Assembly (NCBI RefSeq): GCF_026385485.1
Contig: NZ_JANIDX010000007.1
Coordinates: 1-64,000 of the forward strand
Reading direction: 5' to 3'
DNA length: 64,000 nucleotides
Origin: Bombella pollinis
GTDB taxonomy: Bacteria > Pseudomonadota > Alphaproteobacteria > Acetobacterales > Acetobacteraceae
A model generated the notes under the pieces. It saw only the letters and a program-made list of their open reading frames with translations. It made no database searches and had not been told where the DNA came from. Each line of letters opens with the position of its first letter. Position 1 is the stretch's first letter. A program made the translations under genes and the position numbers. Shown here piece by piece: positions 54,375 through 61,790 of this stretch.

Positions 54375-55280
54375 ATGGCCCTAACAGACGAGCAACAATC
54401 CGAAATTACGGCGTTGCGTGCCTCCCCGCATAAAACGGTTCGTCCTACCGTCCCTGCGATGGAGGAGATTTTGTTTGAGCCTTTCCCGTTGCTGGATCAT
54501 GGGTTCATCCGGGTTGTGGATTATATGGGCGGCGATTCTGCCGTCGTGCAGGCTGCGCGTGTGTCTTATGGGAAGGGGACGCGTAAAACATCTGAGGATG
54601 CGGGGCTGATTCGTTATCTCATGCGGCATCGTCACTCCACACCTTTTGAGATGTGTGAGATTAAGTTCCATGTGAAACTCCCGCTCTTTGTCGCACGGCA
54701 GTGGATTCGCCATCGCATGGCCAGCGTGAATGAATATTCCGCGCGTTACTCTGTGTTGGATAAAGAGTTCTATCTCCCAGAGCCTGCTCATATTGCCGCG
54801 CAAAGTACGGTGAATCATCAAGGCCGTGGTGAAAGCTTGAGCGCGGAGACAGCACAACAGGTGCTTGCCATTCTCCAACGTGATGCGTTGCAATGTTACG
54901 GCGATTATGAGGAGATGCTGGACCCAGAAGGGATGGGCGTAGCGCGGGAACTTGCCCGTATTAACCTTACCCTCAATACCTATACACAATGGTATTGGAA
55001 GATTGATTTGCATAATTTGATGCATTTTCTCGCCTTGCGGGCTGATTCCCACGCGCAATATGAGATTCGCGTTTATGCCCAAAAGATGATCGAGATTCTC
55101 AAGGCATGGGTGCCTCATACCGCTCAGGCGTTTGAGGAATATCGCCTAGGGGCTTATAGCTTCTCCGCTGGGATGTTGAAGGTCTTACGCCGCCGTCTTG
55201 CTGGTGAGGTCGTCACGCAGGAAAGCTCTGGCCTGACAAAGCGGGAATGGACAGAAATGCAAGCCGTGTTGGAAGGTTGA
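54375..55280 (+). CDS. thyX: Flavin-dependent thymidylate synthase
   Basis: 301 aa from ATG 54375, which has GCAGGAGAGAC before it; a GTG at 54357 in frame is rejected. The ThyX motif RHRxxSxNEYSxRY is present as RHRMASVNEYSARY. It converts dUMP to dTMP with methylene-THF, FAD and NADPH. A ThyA gene was not seen here. Upstream lies the divergent tmRNA promoter region. Confidence 0.96.
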   Translation: MALTDEQQSEITALRASPHKTVRPTVPAMEEILFEPFPLLDHGFIRVVDYMGGDSAVVQAARVSYGKGTRKTSEDAGLIRYLMRHRHSTPFEMCEIKFHVKLPLFVARQWIRHRMASVNEYSARYSVLDKEFYLPEPAHIAAQSTVNHQGRGESLSAETAQQVLAILQRDALQCYGDYEEMLDPEGMGVARELARINLTLNTYTQWYWKIDLHNLMHFLALRADSHAQYEIRVYAQKMIEILKAWVPHTAQAFEEYRLGAYSFSAGMLKVLRRRLAGEVVTQESSGLTKREWTEMQAVLEG

Positions 55281-55287
55281 AGGAATA

Positions 55288-55596
55288 GTGCCTTCCTCCC
55301 CCGCCCCTTTTGATGATGAGGACCGCCCCACCGGGCCTGTGCAGGATTCTGAATCCTTGTTGGCAGAGGGGCGGCGTTTTCAATATGAGCAGGGGATTCC
55401 ACCTCTTTTAGGTCGTGAGCCGCGCTTTTGGCCGTGGGCTTTATTAGCGGGTCTTTTAGTGGCTATTTCATTAGGGATAGAGCTTTTCTGGCCCTTGCCG
55501 GGGCGGCATGGTCCCTTACCTTCATGCGAGCATGTTACAGTGGGGACGGCCTCCTGCCAGCGTGTCCCACAAACACCGCCTCATATGGCGCATTGA
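55288..55596 (+). CDS. Small membrane protein of unknown function
   Basis: 102 aa from GTG 55288, 7 bp after the thyX stop, so probably cotranscribed. Acidic Pro-rich N-terminal third, then one transmembrane helix (FWPWALLAGLLVAISLGIELFW) and a Cys-containing tail (Cys at about 80 and 90). A single-pass membrane protein is inferred. No family recognised. Confidence 0.6.
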   Translation: MPSSPAPFDDEDRPTGPVQDSESLLAEGRRFQYEQGIPPLLGREPRFWPWALLAGLLVAISLGIELFWPLPGRHGPLPSCEHVTVGTASCQRVPQTPPHMAH

Positions 55597-55621
55597 GGGC
55601 TATGATGCGCCCCTCTAGCCC
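55597..55621. terminator. Possible terminator between convergent genes
   Basis: GGGCT/AGCCC hairpin (55597-55601 and 55617-55621) followed on the + strand by CTAGCTTTTAG. Short stem and weak T-tail, between the stop of the small membrane protein and the convergent aldolase stop. Confidence 0.35.
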
Positions 55622-55635
55622 CTAGCTTTTAGCGT

Positions 55636-56745
55636 CTAAGAGACGACAACGCTTTTCCCACGGCTGCCGAGGACATCAAAGGCGCGTGTGAGGCGGGCGA
55701 TGCAGTGTTCTTCTCCTGCGCGCATCCAGTTACGAATATCATATTCATGTTTGAGCGGCCGTCCCGTGTCAGGTGCCACTTGGCGGCGAAAAGCTTCTTT
55801 ATGAGCATCAATATAGGTCGCAACACCCTGGGCATAGGCAAATTGCGTATCGGTATCGATATTGAGTTTAAAGACACCATAATCCACAGCGTGGCGGATA
55901 TCCTGCTCATCCGAGCCTGACCCACCATGAAAAACGAGCGGGACCGGGTTAGGCTCGGTTTGGAATGTCGTAGCGATAAGAGCCTGTGAATCGCGCAAAA
56001 TAGAGGGGCGGAGGCACACATTGCCGGGTTTATAGACGCCATGCACATTACCAAAAGAGGCCGCGATGGAGAGCATCCCTAAAGGGGAGAGGGCCTTCCA
56101 TGCGGTAAGAACATCTTCCGGCTCTGTATAAAGCTCTGGGTTTTTTGCGGCATGATGGCCGGTAAGCTCTGTACCGATGCCATCTTCTTCCCCACCGGTG
56201 ATGCCAAGCTCAATTTCCAACCCTATGCCGAGAGGGGTTAGTTTTTGCAAAAGCGTGGCGGCGGTAGCGATGTTCTGCTCCAATGGTTCCGTAGAAAGGT
56301 CTAGCATATGGGAGGAGAAAAGCGGCTGGCCTGTTTGCCCATAATGCTGACGATTTTCCTCAATCAGCCCCTCCAACCAGCCCAATAAAGGCCGGTTTGC
56401 ATGGTCTGTATGGAGGATGACCGCTACACCATAATGACGCGCCAGAAGATGAACATGTCGTGCTAAAGCAACAGCACCAAGGATGTGAGCCTGTTGCTTA
56501 TCCGGCAAGCCGCGCCCGGCATAAAATTGTGCCCCACCGGCAGAGATTTGGATGATGATATCCGCACGATTCCGCCGCGCTGCCTCTAGGGCCATATTGG
56601 CCGTGGTCGAGCTACTAACATTCACCGCAGGGAGAGCATAACGGCCCAAATGGCAGCGTTGTATAAGGGCTTTATACGCTGCCCCAGTAACAACACCGGG
56701 TGTGATGGGTGTTGTCGCAGAGGGGGGAGATATAGACGCAGACAT
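55636..56745 (-). CDS. fba: Class II fructose-bisphosphate aldolase
   Basis: 369 aa zinc aldolase of the class IIA (FbaA) type. Zinc and catalytic residues: HTDHAN, the GLEIELGITGGEEDG stretch, AASFGNVHGVY, and the HGGSGSDEQDI phosphate loop. In acetic acid bacteria it mainly serves gluconeogenesis and the pentose-phosphate pathway; that role is inferred. Divergent from nfuA across 168 bp. Confidence 0.93.
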   Translation of the reverse strand: MSASISPPSATTPITPGVVTGAAYKALIQRCHLGRYALPAVNVSSSTTANMALEAARRNRADIIIQISAGGAQFYAGRGLPDKQQAHILGAVALARHVHLLARHYGVAVILHTDHANRPLLGWLEGLIEENRQHYGQTGQPLFSSHMLDLSTEPLEQNIATAATLLQKLTPLGIGLEIELGITGGEEDGIGTELTGHHAAKNPELYTEPEDVLTAWKALSPLGMLSIAASFGNVHGVYKPGNVCLRPSILRDSQALIATTFQTEPNPVPLVFHGGSGSDEQDIRHAVDYGVFKLNIDTDTQFAYAQGVATYIDAHKEAFRRQVAPDTGRPLKHEYDIRNWMRAGEEHCIARLTRAFDVLGSRGKSVVVS

Positions 56746-56814
56746 TTAAGGATTCTTTATAGAGGAGGGCAAAAGCCAACGCTGACAAGCATAGCCTGTT
56801 TTGCTAGCAGGATA

Positions 56815-56839
56815 TATAGTCTAGAAAAATAGGACTATA
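56815..56839. promoter_or_regulatory. Inverted repeat between fba and nfuA
   Basis: TATAGTC at 56815-56821 and GACTATA at 56833-56839, separated by 11 bp, in the AT-rich divergent promoter region. It is a possible operator for one or both genes; no known regulator consensus was matched. Confidence 0.35.
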
Positions 56840-56913
56840 AAGGTCATTGTTAAAGCATTAGCGTATATAAAAAAGATGCTCAGCCTGTTGAGTATCTGAT
56901 AAGAGAGGCCCTT

Positions 56914-57495
56914 ATGACACAAGATACCCTTATGATGATCGAGACAGAAGATACCCCTAATCCCGCAACATTGAAGTTTCTACCCGGTTGCGATGTGACG
57001 GGGGCGCGTCCCTCGGTTGATTTTGCAGAGGCAGGCCTTGTAGCAGGGCGTTCTGCTCTGGCTGATGCGTTATTTGGTTTGGGCGAGATTAAGCGTGTTT
57101 TTTTAGGGAGTGACTTCGTCTCTGTTACAAAGGCTGATGCGGCAGATTGGGCCACGCTACGGCCTCGTATTCTCATTACCTTGACAGATTTCTTTAAAAG
57201 CGGCGTTCCTGCTCTTGCAGGTGAGATTGCTGCTCCAGAGGCTGATATTGCCCCAGAAGATGCCGAGATTGTTGCCCAAGTGAAGGAGTTGTTAGATACA
57301 CGGGTGCGTCCCGCCGTAGCGAGTGATGGGGGGGATATTGTCTTTCGTGGGTATCGCGAAGGGGTCGTGTATCTTAGTATGCAGGGGGCTTGCTCTGGCT
57401 GCCCATCCTCCCGTGCGACATTGCGTCACGGGGTAGAGAATATGTTACGCCATTATGTGCCAGAGGTGACGGCGGTTGAAGCTGTAGAGGAGTAA
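56914..57495 (+). CDS. nfuA: NfuA-like Fe-S cluster carrier
   Basis: 193 aa. N-terminal Nfu domain (ETEDTPNPATLKFLPGCDV) and C-terminal NifU domain with the cluster-binding CSGCPSS (CxxC). It delivers Fe-S clusters to apo-enzymes; the Fe-S dehydrogenase of this window could be a client. It precedes a RutE-like gene by 6 bp. Confidence 0.93.
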   Translation: MTQDTLMMIETEDTPNPATLKFLPGCDVTGARPSVDFAEAGLVAGRSALADALFGLGEIKRVFLGSDFVSVTKADAADWATLRPRILITLTDFFKSGVPALAGEIAAPEADIAPEDAEIVAQVKELLDTRVRPAVASDGGDIVFRGYREGVVYLSMQGACSGCPSSRATLRHGVENMLRHYVPEVTAVEAVEE

Positions 57496-57501
57496 ACGTT
57501 C

Positions 57502-58140
57502 ATGACAACATCCCCCCCATCAGGCGTAACGCCTGACGGACAGCAGGTCGAGCAGCCTAAAAGCCCCCTCCTTGCGGAGGAGCTTTTTACCCATTGCCGC
57601 ACAGCGGAAGGGTTCTCCACTAAGGCTGTGGGGGATGATGTGTTGCACCAGCTTTATGATTTGCTCAAACTCGGCCCAACCTCTGGTAATTGTGCTCCCG
57701 CACGTTTTGCGTTTCTACAAACCCAAGAGGCGCGCGAGGCGATTCGCCCCGCTTTGTCCCTTGGTAATGTAGAGCGCGCCATGGCCGCCCCCGTATTGGT
57801 GGTTGTGGGGTATGATCCTTTATTCTTCGAGCAGCTTAAAACACTCAACCCATTGCCGGGTCTGCGTGATTGGTTTGCTGCCGATGTAGGATTGAGTGAT
57901 GAGACGGCTTTTCGCAATGGGACGTTGCAAGGGGCGTATCTCATCATGGCGGCCCGGGCTTTAGGCTTGGCAGTACGGCCAATGTCGGGTTTTGATGCCA
58001 TGATGGTGGAGGAGCAATGCTTCCGTAAAAAAGGATGGCGGGCGAATTTTCTAGTCGCTTTGGGCTATCCTGATGAGGCTATGGAGCCTCCCTCCCGCGC
58101 TCCTCGCTTACCGATGGATGAGGCCTGCTTGTGGTTATGA
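57502..58140 (+). CDS. RutE/HadB-type nitroreductase-family oxidoreductase
   Basis: 212 aa FMN-dependent nitroreductase fold, close to malonic-semialdehyde reductase RutE (AEGFSTKAVGDDVLHQLYDLLKLGPTSGNCAPARFAFLQT; QGAYLIMAARALGLAVRPMSGFD). It likely reduces a small enoate or semialdehyde with NAD(P)H. No other rut genes are present, so uracil degradation is not implied. It overlaps tsaB by ATGA. Confidence 0.88.
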   Translation: MTTSPPSGVTPDGQQVEQPKSPLLAEELFTHCRTAEGFSTKAVGDDVLHQLYDLLKLGPTSGNCAPARFAFLQTQEAREAIRPALSLGNVERAMAAPVLVVVGYDPLFFEQLKTLNPLPGLRDWFAADVGLSDETAFRNGTLQGAYLIMAARALGLAVRPMSGFDAMMVEEQCFRKKGWRANFLVALGYPDEAMEPPSRAPRLPMDEACLWL

Positions 58141-58820
58141 AGCCCGAGCGGTGCTTGGTTTTAAATGGGGCTGGGGCCGGTCGGGGCTTGAGTAATCTTA
58201 TCGCTTTGTTGGAGGGCGGTACGGTTATCGCCCAGCAGAGCTTAGCAGGGCGTGGCGCGTCAGAGCGTTTTGCCCCTACAGTGCAGGCCCTATTAGCACA
58301 AGCGGGTTGGTCTCACCCGCCTGATTTGCTTGCAGCGATTATCGGGCCGGGGTCTTTTACTGGTTTACGCGCCTCTCTCTCTTTAGCCGCCGGGCTGGCA
58401 CGGGGCTGGTCATGTCAGGGTGTTGGGGTTCGTCTGGGTGATGCCATGCGAGCGAGTCTGCAACGGAAGGATGCAACGATTCTCTGCCTCGCACGGCGTG
58501 GACGTGTTTTTGTGGACCCTCCCGGTAATGCGGTTTATGCCTTGCCGGTGGAAGAGATATCCCCCGGTTTATGGCCCGCCATTGCTGGTGATGCCGTGTA
58601 TGGGGAGGATGCTTTGCCGGATCTGACAGGCGCGATGGGAGAGGCACGGTTAGGGCGTGAGAGTGAGCGGTTGCCATTAGCCGCCCCCACGGCGGAAGGC
58701 ATTTTCCAAGCAGCGATTGAGGGCCTACAAACGCCGCAATCTTATGCGTTAGAGCCCCTTTATATCGACCCGCCCGAAGCACGGCCCCCTGCTGGTGGCC
58801 TTCGCCTAGCTCCGCGTTGA
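58137..58820 (+). CDS. tsaB: tRNA t6A biosynthesis protein TsaB
   Basis: 227 aa from ATG 58137, overlapping the previous stop as ATGA (GTG at 58131 is an alternative). The ASKHA-like TsaB hallmark is GPGSFTGLRASLSLAAGLA. It forms the TsaBDE complex that makes t6A37 on ANN-decoding tRNAs. Followed by rimI, the usual pairing. Confidence 0.9.
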   Translation: MKPERCLVLNGAGAGRGLSNLIALLEGGTVIAQQSLAGRGASERFAPTVQALLAQAGWSHPPDLLAAIIGPGSFTGLRASLSLAAGLARGWSCQGVGVRLGDAMRASLQRKDATILCLARRGRVFVDPPGNAVYALPVEEISPGLWPAIAGDAVYGEDALPDLTGAMGEARLGRESERLPLAAPTAEGIFQAAIEGLQTPQSYALEPLYIDPPEARPPAGGLRLAPR

Positions 58821-58858
58821 GAGGGGATGATGGTGCATTATTGTCTTACGAGCATGCC

Positions 58859-59338
58859 ATGATTGTGATGATGCAAGTGGGGGTAGAGGCAACGGCTCTT
58901 TTATCTGCCTTGCATCATGCGGTTTTTGCGGAGCATGAGCCGTGGTCACAAGCTGCGTTTGAGCAGATTTTTACAATGCCCGGTGCAGAGGTGTGGTTGG
59001 CCTGCAAAGTTGCCTCCCAGAGTGTAAATAATGAACCAAAGGAGGCTCTGCCGATTGGCTTCATCGTCAGTCGTTCCGTGTTGGATGAAGGGGAGATATT
59101 AAGCCTCGGTGTTCATCCTGCATGGCGGAGACGGGGCATAGGGCGATACATGTTACGCCACCTTTTGCATAAAGCGCGGCAAGAGGGGATGACACTCTTT
59201 TTAGAGGTCCGTTTGAGTAATAAGCACGCAGCCGCTCTTTATGAGCAAGAAGGTTTCCAGCAGATAGCGGTGAGGCCTCATTATTATCAAGATGGTGAAG
59301 ATGCTCGTATTTTCCGGTACTTAACGGATTCAGTATGA
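58859..59338 (+). CDS. rimI: Ribosomal-protein-alanine N-acetyltransferase RimI
   Basis: 159 aa from ATG 58859; an open TTG at 58817 overlaps tsaB. The GNAT fold is evident: PIGFIVSRSV, the acetyl-CoA loop LSLGVHPAWRRRGIGRYMLRHLL, and FLEVRLSNKHAAALYEQEGFQQI. It acetylates the N-terminal alanine of ribosomal protein S18. The start is uncertain because no strong RBS precedes either candidate. Confidence 0.88.
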   Translation: MIVMMQVGVEATALLSALHHAVFAEHEPWSQAAFEQIFTMPGAEVWLACKVASQSVNNEPKEALPIGFIVSRSVLDEGEILSLGVHPAWRRRGIGRYMLRHLLHKARQEGMTLFLEVRLSNKHAAALYEQEGFQQIAVRPHYYQDGEDARIFRYLTDSV

Positions 59339-59773
59339 TGATTAGGGCAAGATAAGTTTGGTTTTAAACATTAATTAACAATTTTTTACGTCTCTATACG
59401 GTCCACAAGGATTGGGCGCGTTCTATCTTATAAGACAATATGTTGCCGCGGTGAGTTGGCTTTTTCTTCATTTAAAGTGAATGTTGTGAGTGTTGCTTTT
59501 CATAGGAAAAGACGAAAGAGGTTTATTGAATAAAAGTTACAGAGCCATAAAAAGGGGGAAGTAGGTGAAAGAGATTCCCCATAGAATGTTATGATATGGT
59601 GTTTCTTGAAAAGATGTTAGGTTAAAGCTGTAATTTTGAACAGTTTATAAACATGTTAGCAGGTCTCTGTTAGCAATAAGGCTTCACTATTACAACATAG
59701 GGGATTTTCATTGTTGTGCTTTTTCTGGTAATCAGGTATTGTTCCAAGCGAATTTCTTAGGAGTCAACTATTT
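59339..59773 (+). promoter_or_regulatory. Long AT-rich region upstream of mucR
   Basis: 435 bp with no plausible gene on either strand and distinctly AT-rich (for example TTAATTAACAATTTTTTACG). MucR/Ros proteins bind AT-rich DNA with T-A steps and repress their own genes, so this is the likely autoregulatory region; that is inferred from composition and position only. Confidence 0.5.
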
Positions 59774-60193
59774 ATGTCATCTGAGACAGAAATGCAGGAT
59801 CTGCGCCAGCTTACAGCACAGATCATTACCGCTTATGTAAGTAGTCATGATGTCGCCTCTGAGGCTTTGCCTGATCTTGTTCGCTCCGTTCATGGGGCGT
59901 TGGCTAGTGCGGGGGCCCCTGCTGATATAGAGCCGGAAAAGCCTGTACCGGCTGTTCCACCGCGGAAGTCCGTTTTCCCGGATTATATTATTTGCCTTGA
60001 AGACGGTAAAAAATTAAAGCTTCTGCGCCGTCATCTTAAAACTGCTTATAATATGACTCCGCAAGAATATCGGGAGCGTTGGGGCTTGCCAGCAGAATAC
60101 CCGATGGTTGCCCCTAATTATGCGAATCATCGCTCATCTTTGGCACGGCGCATTGGTTTGGGTCGCCGCCGTGAGGATAAGACTGAGCAATAA
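59774..60193 (+). CDS. mucR: MucR/Ros-family transcriptional regulator
   Basis: 139 aa. The Ros/MucR core is clear: YIICLEDGKKLKLLRRHLKTAYNMTPQEYRERWGLPAEYPMVAPNYA. MucR proteins are H-NS-like repressors of transferred and surface genes. Ligand positions relative to Ros (C-x2-C-x9-H-x3-H) read Cys, Asp, His, Ala, so the zinc site has lost two of its four ligands. Zinc-free members are known in rhizobia; whether this one is zinc-free is inference. N-terminal oligomerisation helix present. Confidence 0.92.
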   Translation: MSSETEMQDLRQLTAQIITAYVSSHDVASEALPDLVRSVHGALASAGAPADIEPEKPVPAVPPRKSVFPDYIICLEDGKKLKLLRRHLKTAYNMTPQEYRERWGLPAEYPMVAPNYANHRSSLARRIGLGRRREDKTEQ

Positions 60194-60250
60194 GGGCACG
60201 ATTGCTCTATACGGCTCACTGATAGATTAAGGCTCAAGGGGGGCACCGTC

Positions 60251-60290
60251 CCGATTATGATGTGTGTTGGACAAACCCCATCATAATCGG
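60251..60290. promoter_or_regulatory. Perfect 12-bp inverted repeat upstream of fur
   Basis: CCGATTATGATG at 60251-60262 and its exact complement CATCATAATCGG at 60279-60290 enclose a 16-nt loop, 13 bp before the fur start. No T-run follows, so it is not a simple terminator of mucR. It may be an operator or a 5' leader hairpin controlling fur. Confidence 0.5.
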
Positions 60291-60303
60291 GTAAATCATC
60301 TGT

Positions 60304-60813
60304 ATGGTGATGAGCACAAAAAAAATGGGACGCGAGAGTGCTGCGTCCGGCGGCGATGTGGGGGATTCCCCCATTGCGCGCCTATGCGTTAAGCATGGTT
60401 TAAAAATGACAGGCCAGCGGCGTGTAATCGCGCGCGTCCTCTCGGAGGCTGAAGACCATCCGGATGTAGAGGAGCTTTATCGCCGCGCCTCTGCTTTGGA
60501 TAGTCGAATCTCTGTAGCGACTGTGTACCGAACAGTACGCCTTCTCGAAGAAAAAGGTATATTAGAGCGGCGAGACTTTGGTGGTGGCCGCGCGCGATAT
60601 GAAGCGAGTGAGAATGGCCATCACTATCATTTGATTGATATTGATAGCGGTAATGTTATTGAGTTTGAAAATGATGAGTTGGTAGGACTACTCGCAAAGA
60701 TTGCGGCTAAATTAGGTTTTGATCTTATGTCTCATCGTGCTGAGTTGTTTGGGCGGCGCACGAGTGGCGGTGAAAACTCATCCGTTGCTTCGCGATCTGG
60801 GCATGAGAAGTGA
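60304..60813 (+). CDS. fur: Fur-family metalloregulator
   Basis: 169 aa. The winged helix is typical (KMTGQRRVIARVLSEAEDHPDVEELYRRASALDSRISVATVYRTVRLLEEKGIL). The metal-binding stretch HHYHLIDIDSGNVIEFEND resembles alphaproteobacterial Fur/Mur, without the C-terminal CxxC pairs of structural-zinc Fur. It would regulate iron or manganese genes; the two cannot be separated here. Start ATG 60304 or ATG 60310. The stop lies just before or overlaps the downstream GNAT gene. Confidence 0.88.
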   Translation: MVMSTKKMGRESAASGGDVGDSPIARLCVKHGLKMTGQRRVIARVLSEAEDHPDVEELYRRASALDSRISVATVYRTVRLLEEKGILERRDFGGGRARYEASENGHHYHLIDIDSGNVIEFENDELVGLLAKIAAKLGFDLMSHRAELFGRRTSGGENSSVASRSGHEK

Positions 60814-60823
60814 GTCATTTCAT

Positions 60824-61765
60824 ATGACCAGGAAAAGCGTGCTAGAGCATATGAGAGCGGAAGAGATAACTTCCTCGCCTGAAGTGGATTCGGATATGAG
60901 TGACTTGGTTACTAGCGAGAAGACGCGGCAACAAATGGATACATTGGCGGGTCTTGCCCTTAATCGTGACGGTGGTTTTCAAGAGTTGCGAGGTGGGAGT
61001 TTAGGCGTTCGTCTTGCTGCTAATGAGGAGGAGATTCGCGCCGCTCAGGCTTTGCGATATCGGGTTTTCTTTGGGGAAATGGGGGCGCATCCAAGTGAGG
61101 AAGCTCTCAAGACGCAGCTAGATGCCGATAAGTTTGATGAGATAGCCGATCATTTGTTGGTAGTTGATCACGCCTCTGGGGAAGATAAGCCCGTTGTGGT
61201 GGGGACTTATCGGCTGTTGCGCTCTGATATGCTTGGTCCGCAAGATCATTTTTATACAGCTGATGAATATGATATTTCTTGCTTAACAAATTTCTCTGGC
61301 CGCTTGCTGGAGGTGGGGCGTTCTTGCGTGGCGAAGGAGTATCGTGGTCGTGCGGCGATGCAGCTTTTATGGCGTGGCATTGCTTCTTATATTTTCTTGC
61401 ATCGCATTGATATTTTGTTTGGTTGTGCCAGCTTACATGGTACCTCGCTGGAGGAGATGGATGAGGAGCTGACATGGCTTTATCATAACCATCTAGCCCC
61501 ACCTGCTTTGCGTGTACGAGCCTTGCCAGAGCGTTATGTGGATATGCGGCGTGCAGACCCTGCGATGCTCGACCGCCGCCGCTGCCTAAGCAAATTACCC
61601 CCCTTAATTAAAGGATATTTGCGCTTAGGGGGGTATGTTGGTGATGGTGCTGTGGTGGATGAGCAGTTCAACACAACAGATGTCGCTATTTTGGTAAAAA
61701 GCGAGTTGCTGGCCGATAAATATTACCGGCATTATGAGCGTCGTCTGCGCGATGCGTTGGATTGA
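60824..61765 (+). CDS. L-ornithine N-alpha-acyltransferase OlsB-like
   Basis: 313 aa from ATG 60824; ATG 60803 (overlapping fur) and ATG 60851 are alternatives and none has a decisive RBS. The OlsB/GNAT-like hallmark is VRLAANEEEIRAAQALRYRVFFGEMGA and LLEVGRSCVAKEYRGRAAMQLLWRGIASY. OlsB attaches a 3-hydroxyacyl group to ornithine, the first step of ornithine lipid synthesis; the second acyltransferase (OlsA) is not adjacent. A hemolysin-like acyltransferase of the same fold is a possible alternative. lnt follows after 25 bp. Confidence 0.8.
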   Translation: MTRKSVLEHMRAEEITSSPEVDSDMSDLVTSEKTRQQMDTLAGLALNRDGGFQELRGGSLGVRLAANEEEIRAAQALRYRVFFGEMGAHPSEEALKTQLDADKFDEIADHLLVVDHASGEDKPVVVGTYRLLRSDMLGPQDHFYTADEYDISCLTNFSGRLLEVGRSCVAKEYRGRAAMQLLWRGIASYIFLHRIDILFGCASLHGTSLEEMDEELTWLYHNHLAPPALRVRALPERYVDMRRADPAMLDRRRCLSKLPPLIKGYLRLGGYVGDGAVVDEQFNTTDVAILVKSELLADKYYRHYERRLRDALD

Positions 61766-61790
61766 AAACATCACTTAAAAGGTACTTCAC

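Noticed and set aside
54381..55118. 245-aa open frame antisense to thyX
   Set aside because: thyX has the complete RHRxxSxNEYSxRY motif in the other strand; the antisense product resembles no protein and its His/Arg-rich makeup is typical of antisense reading.
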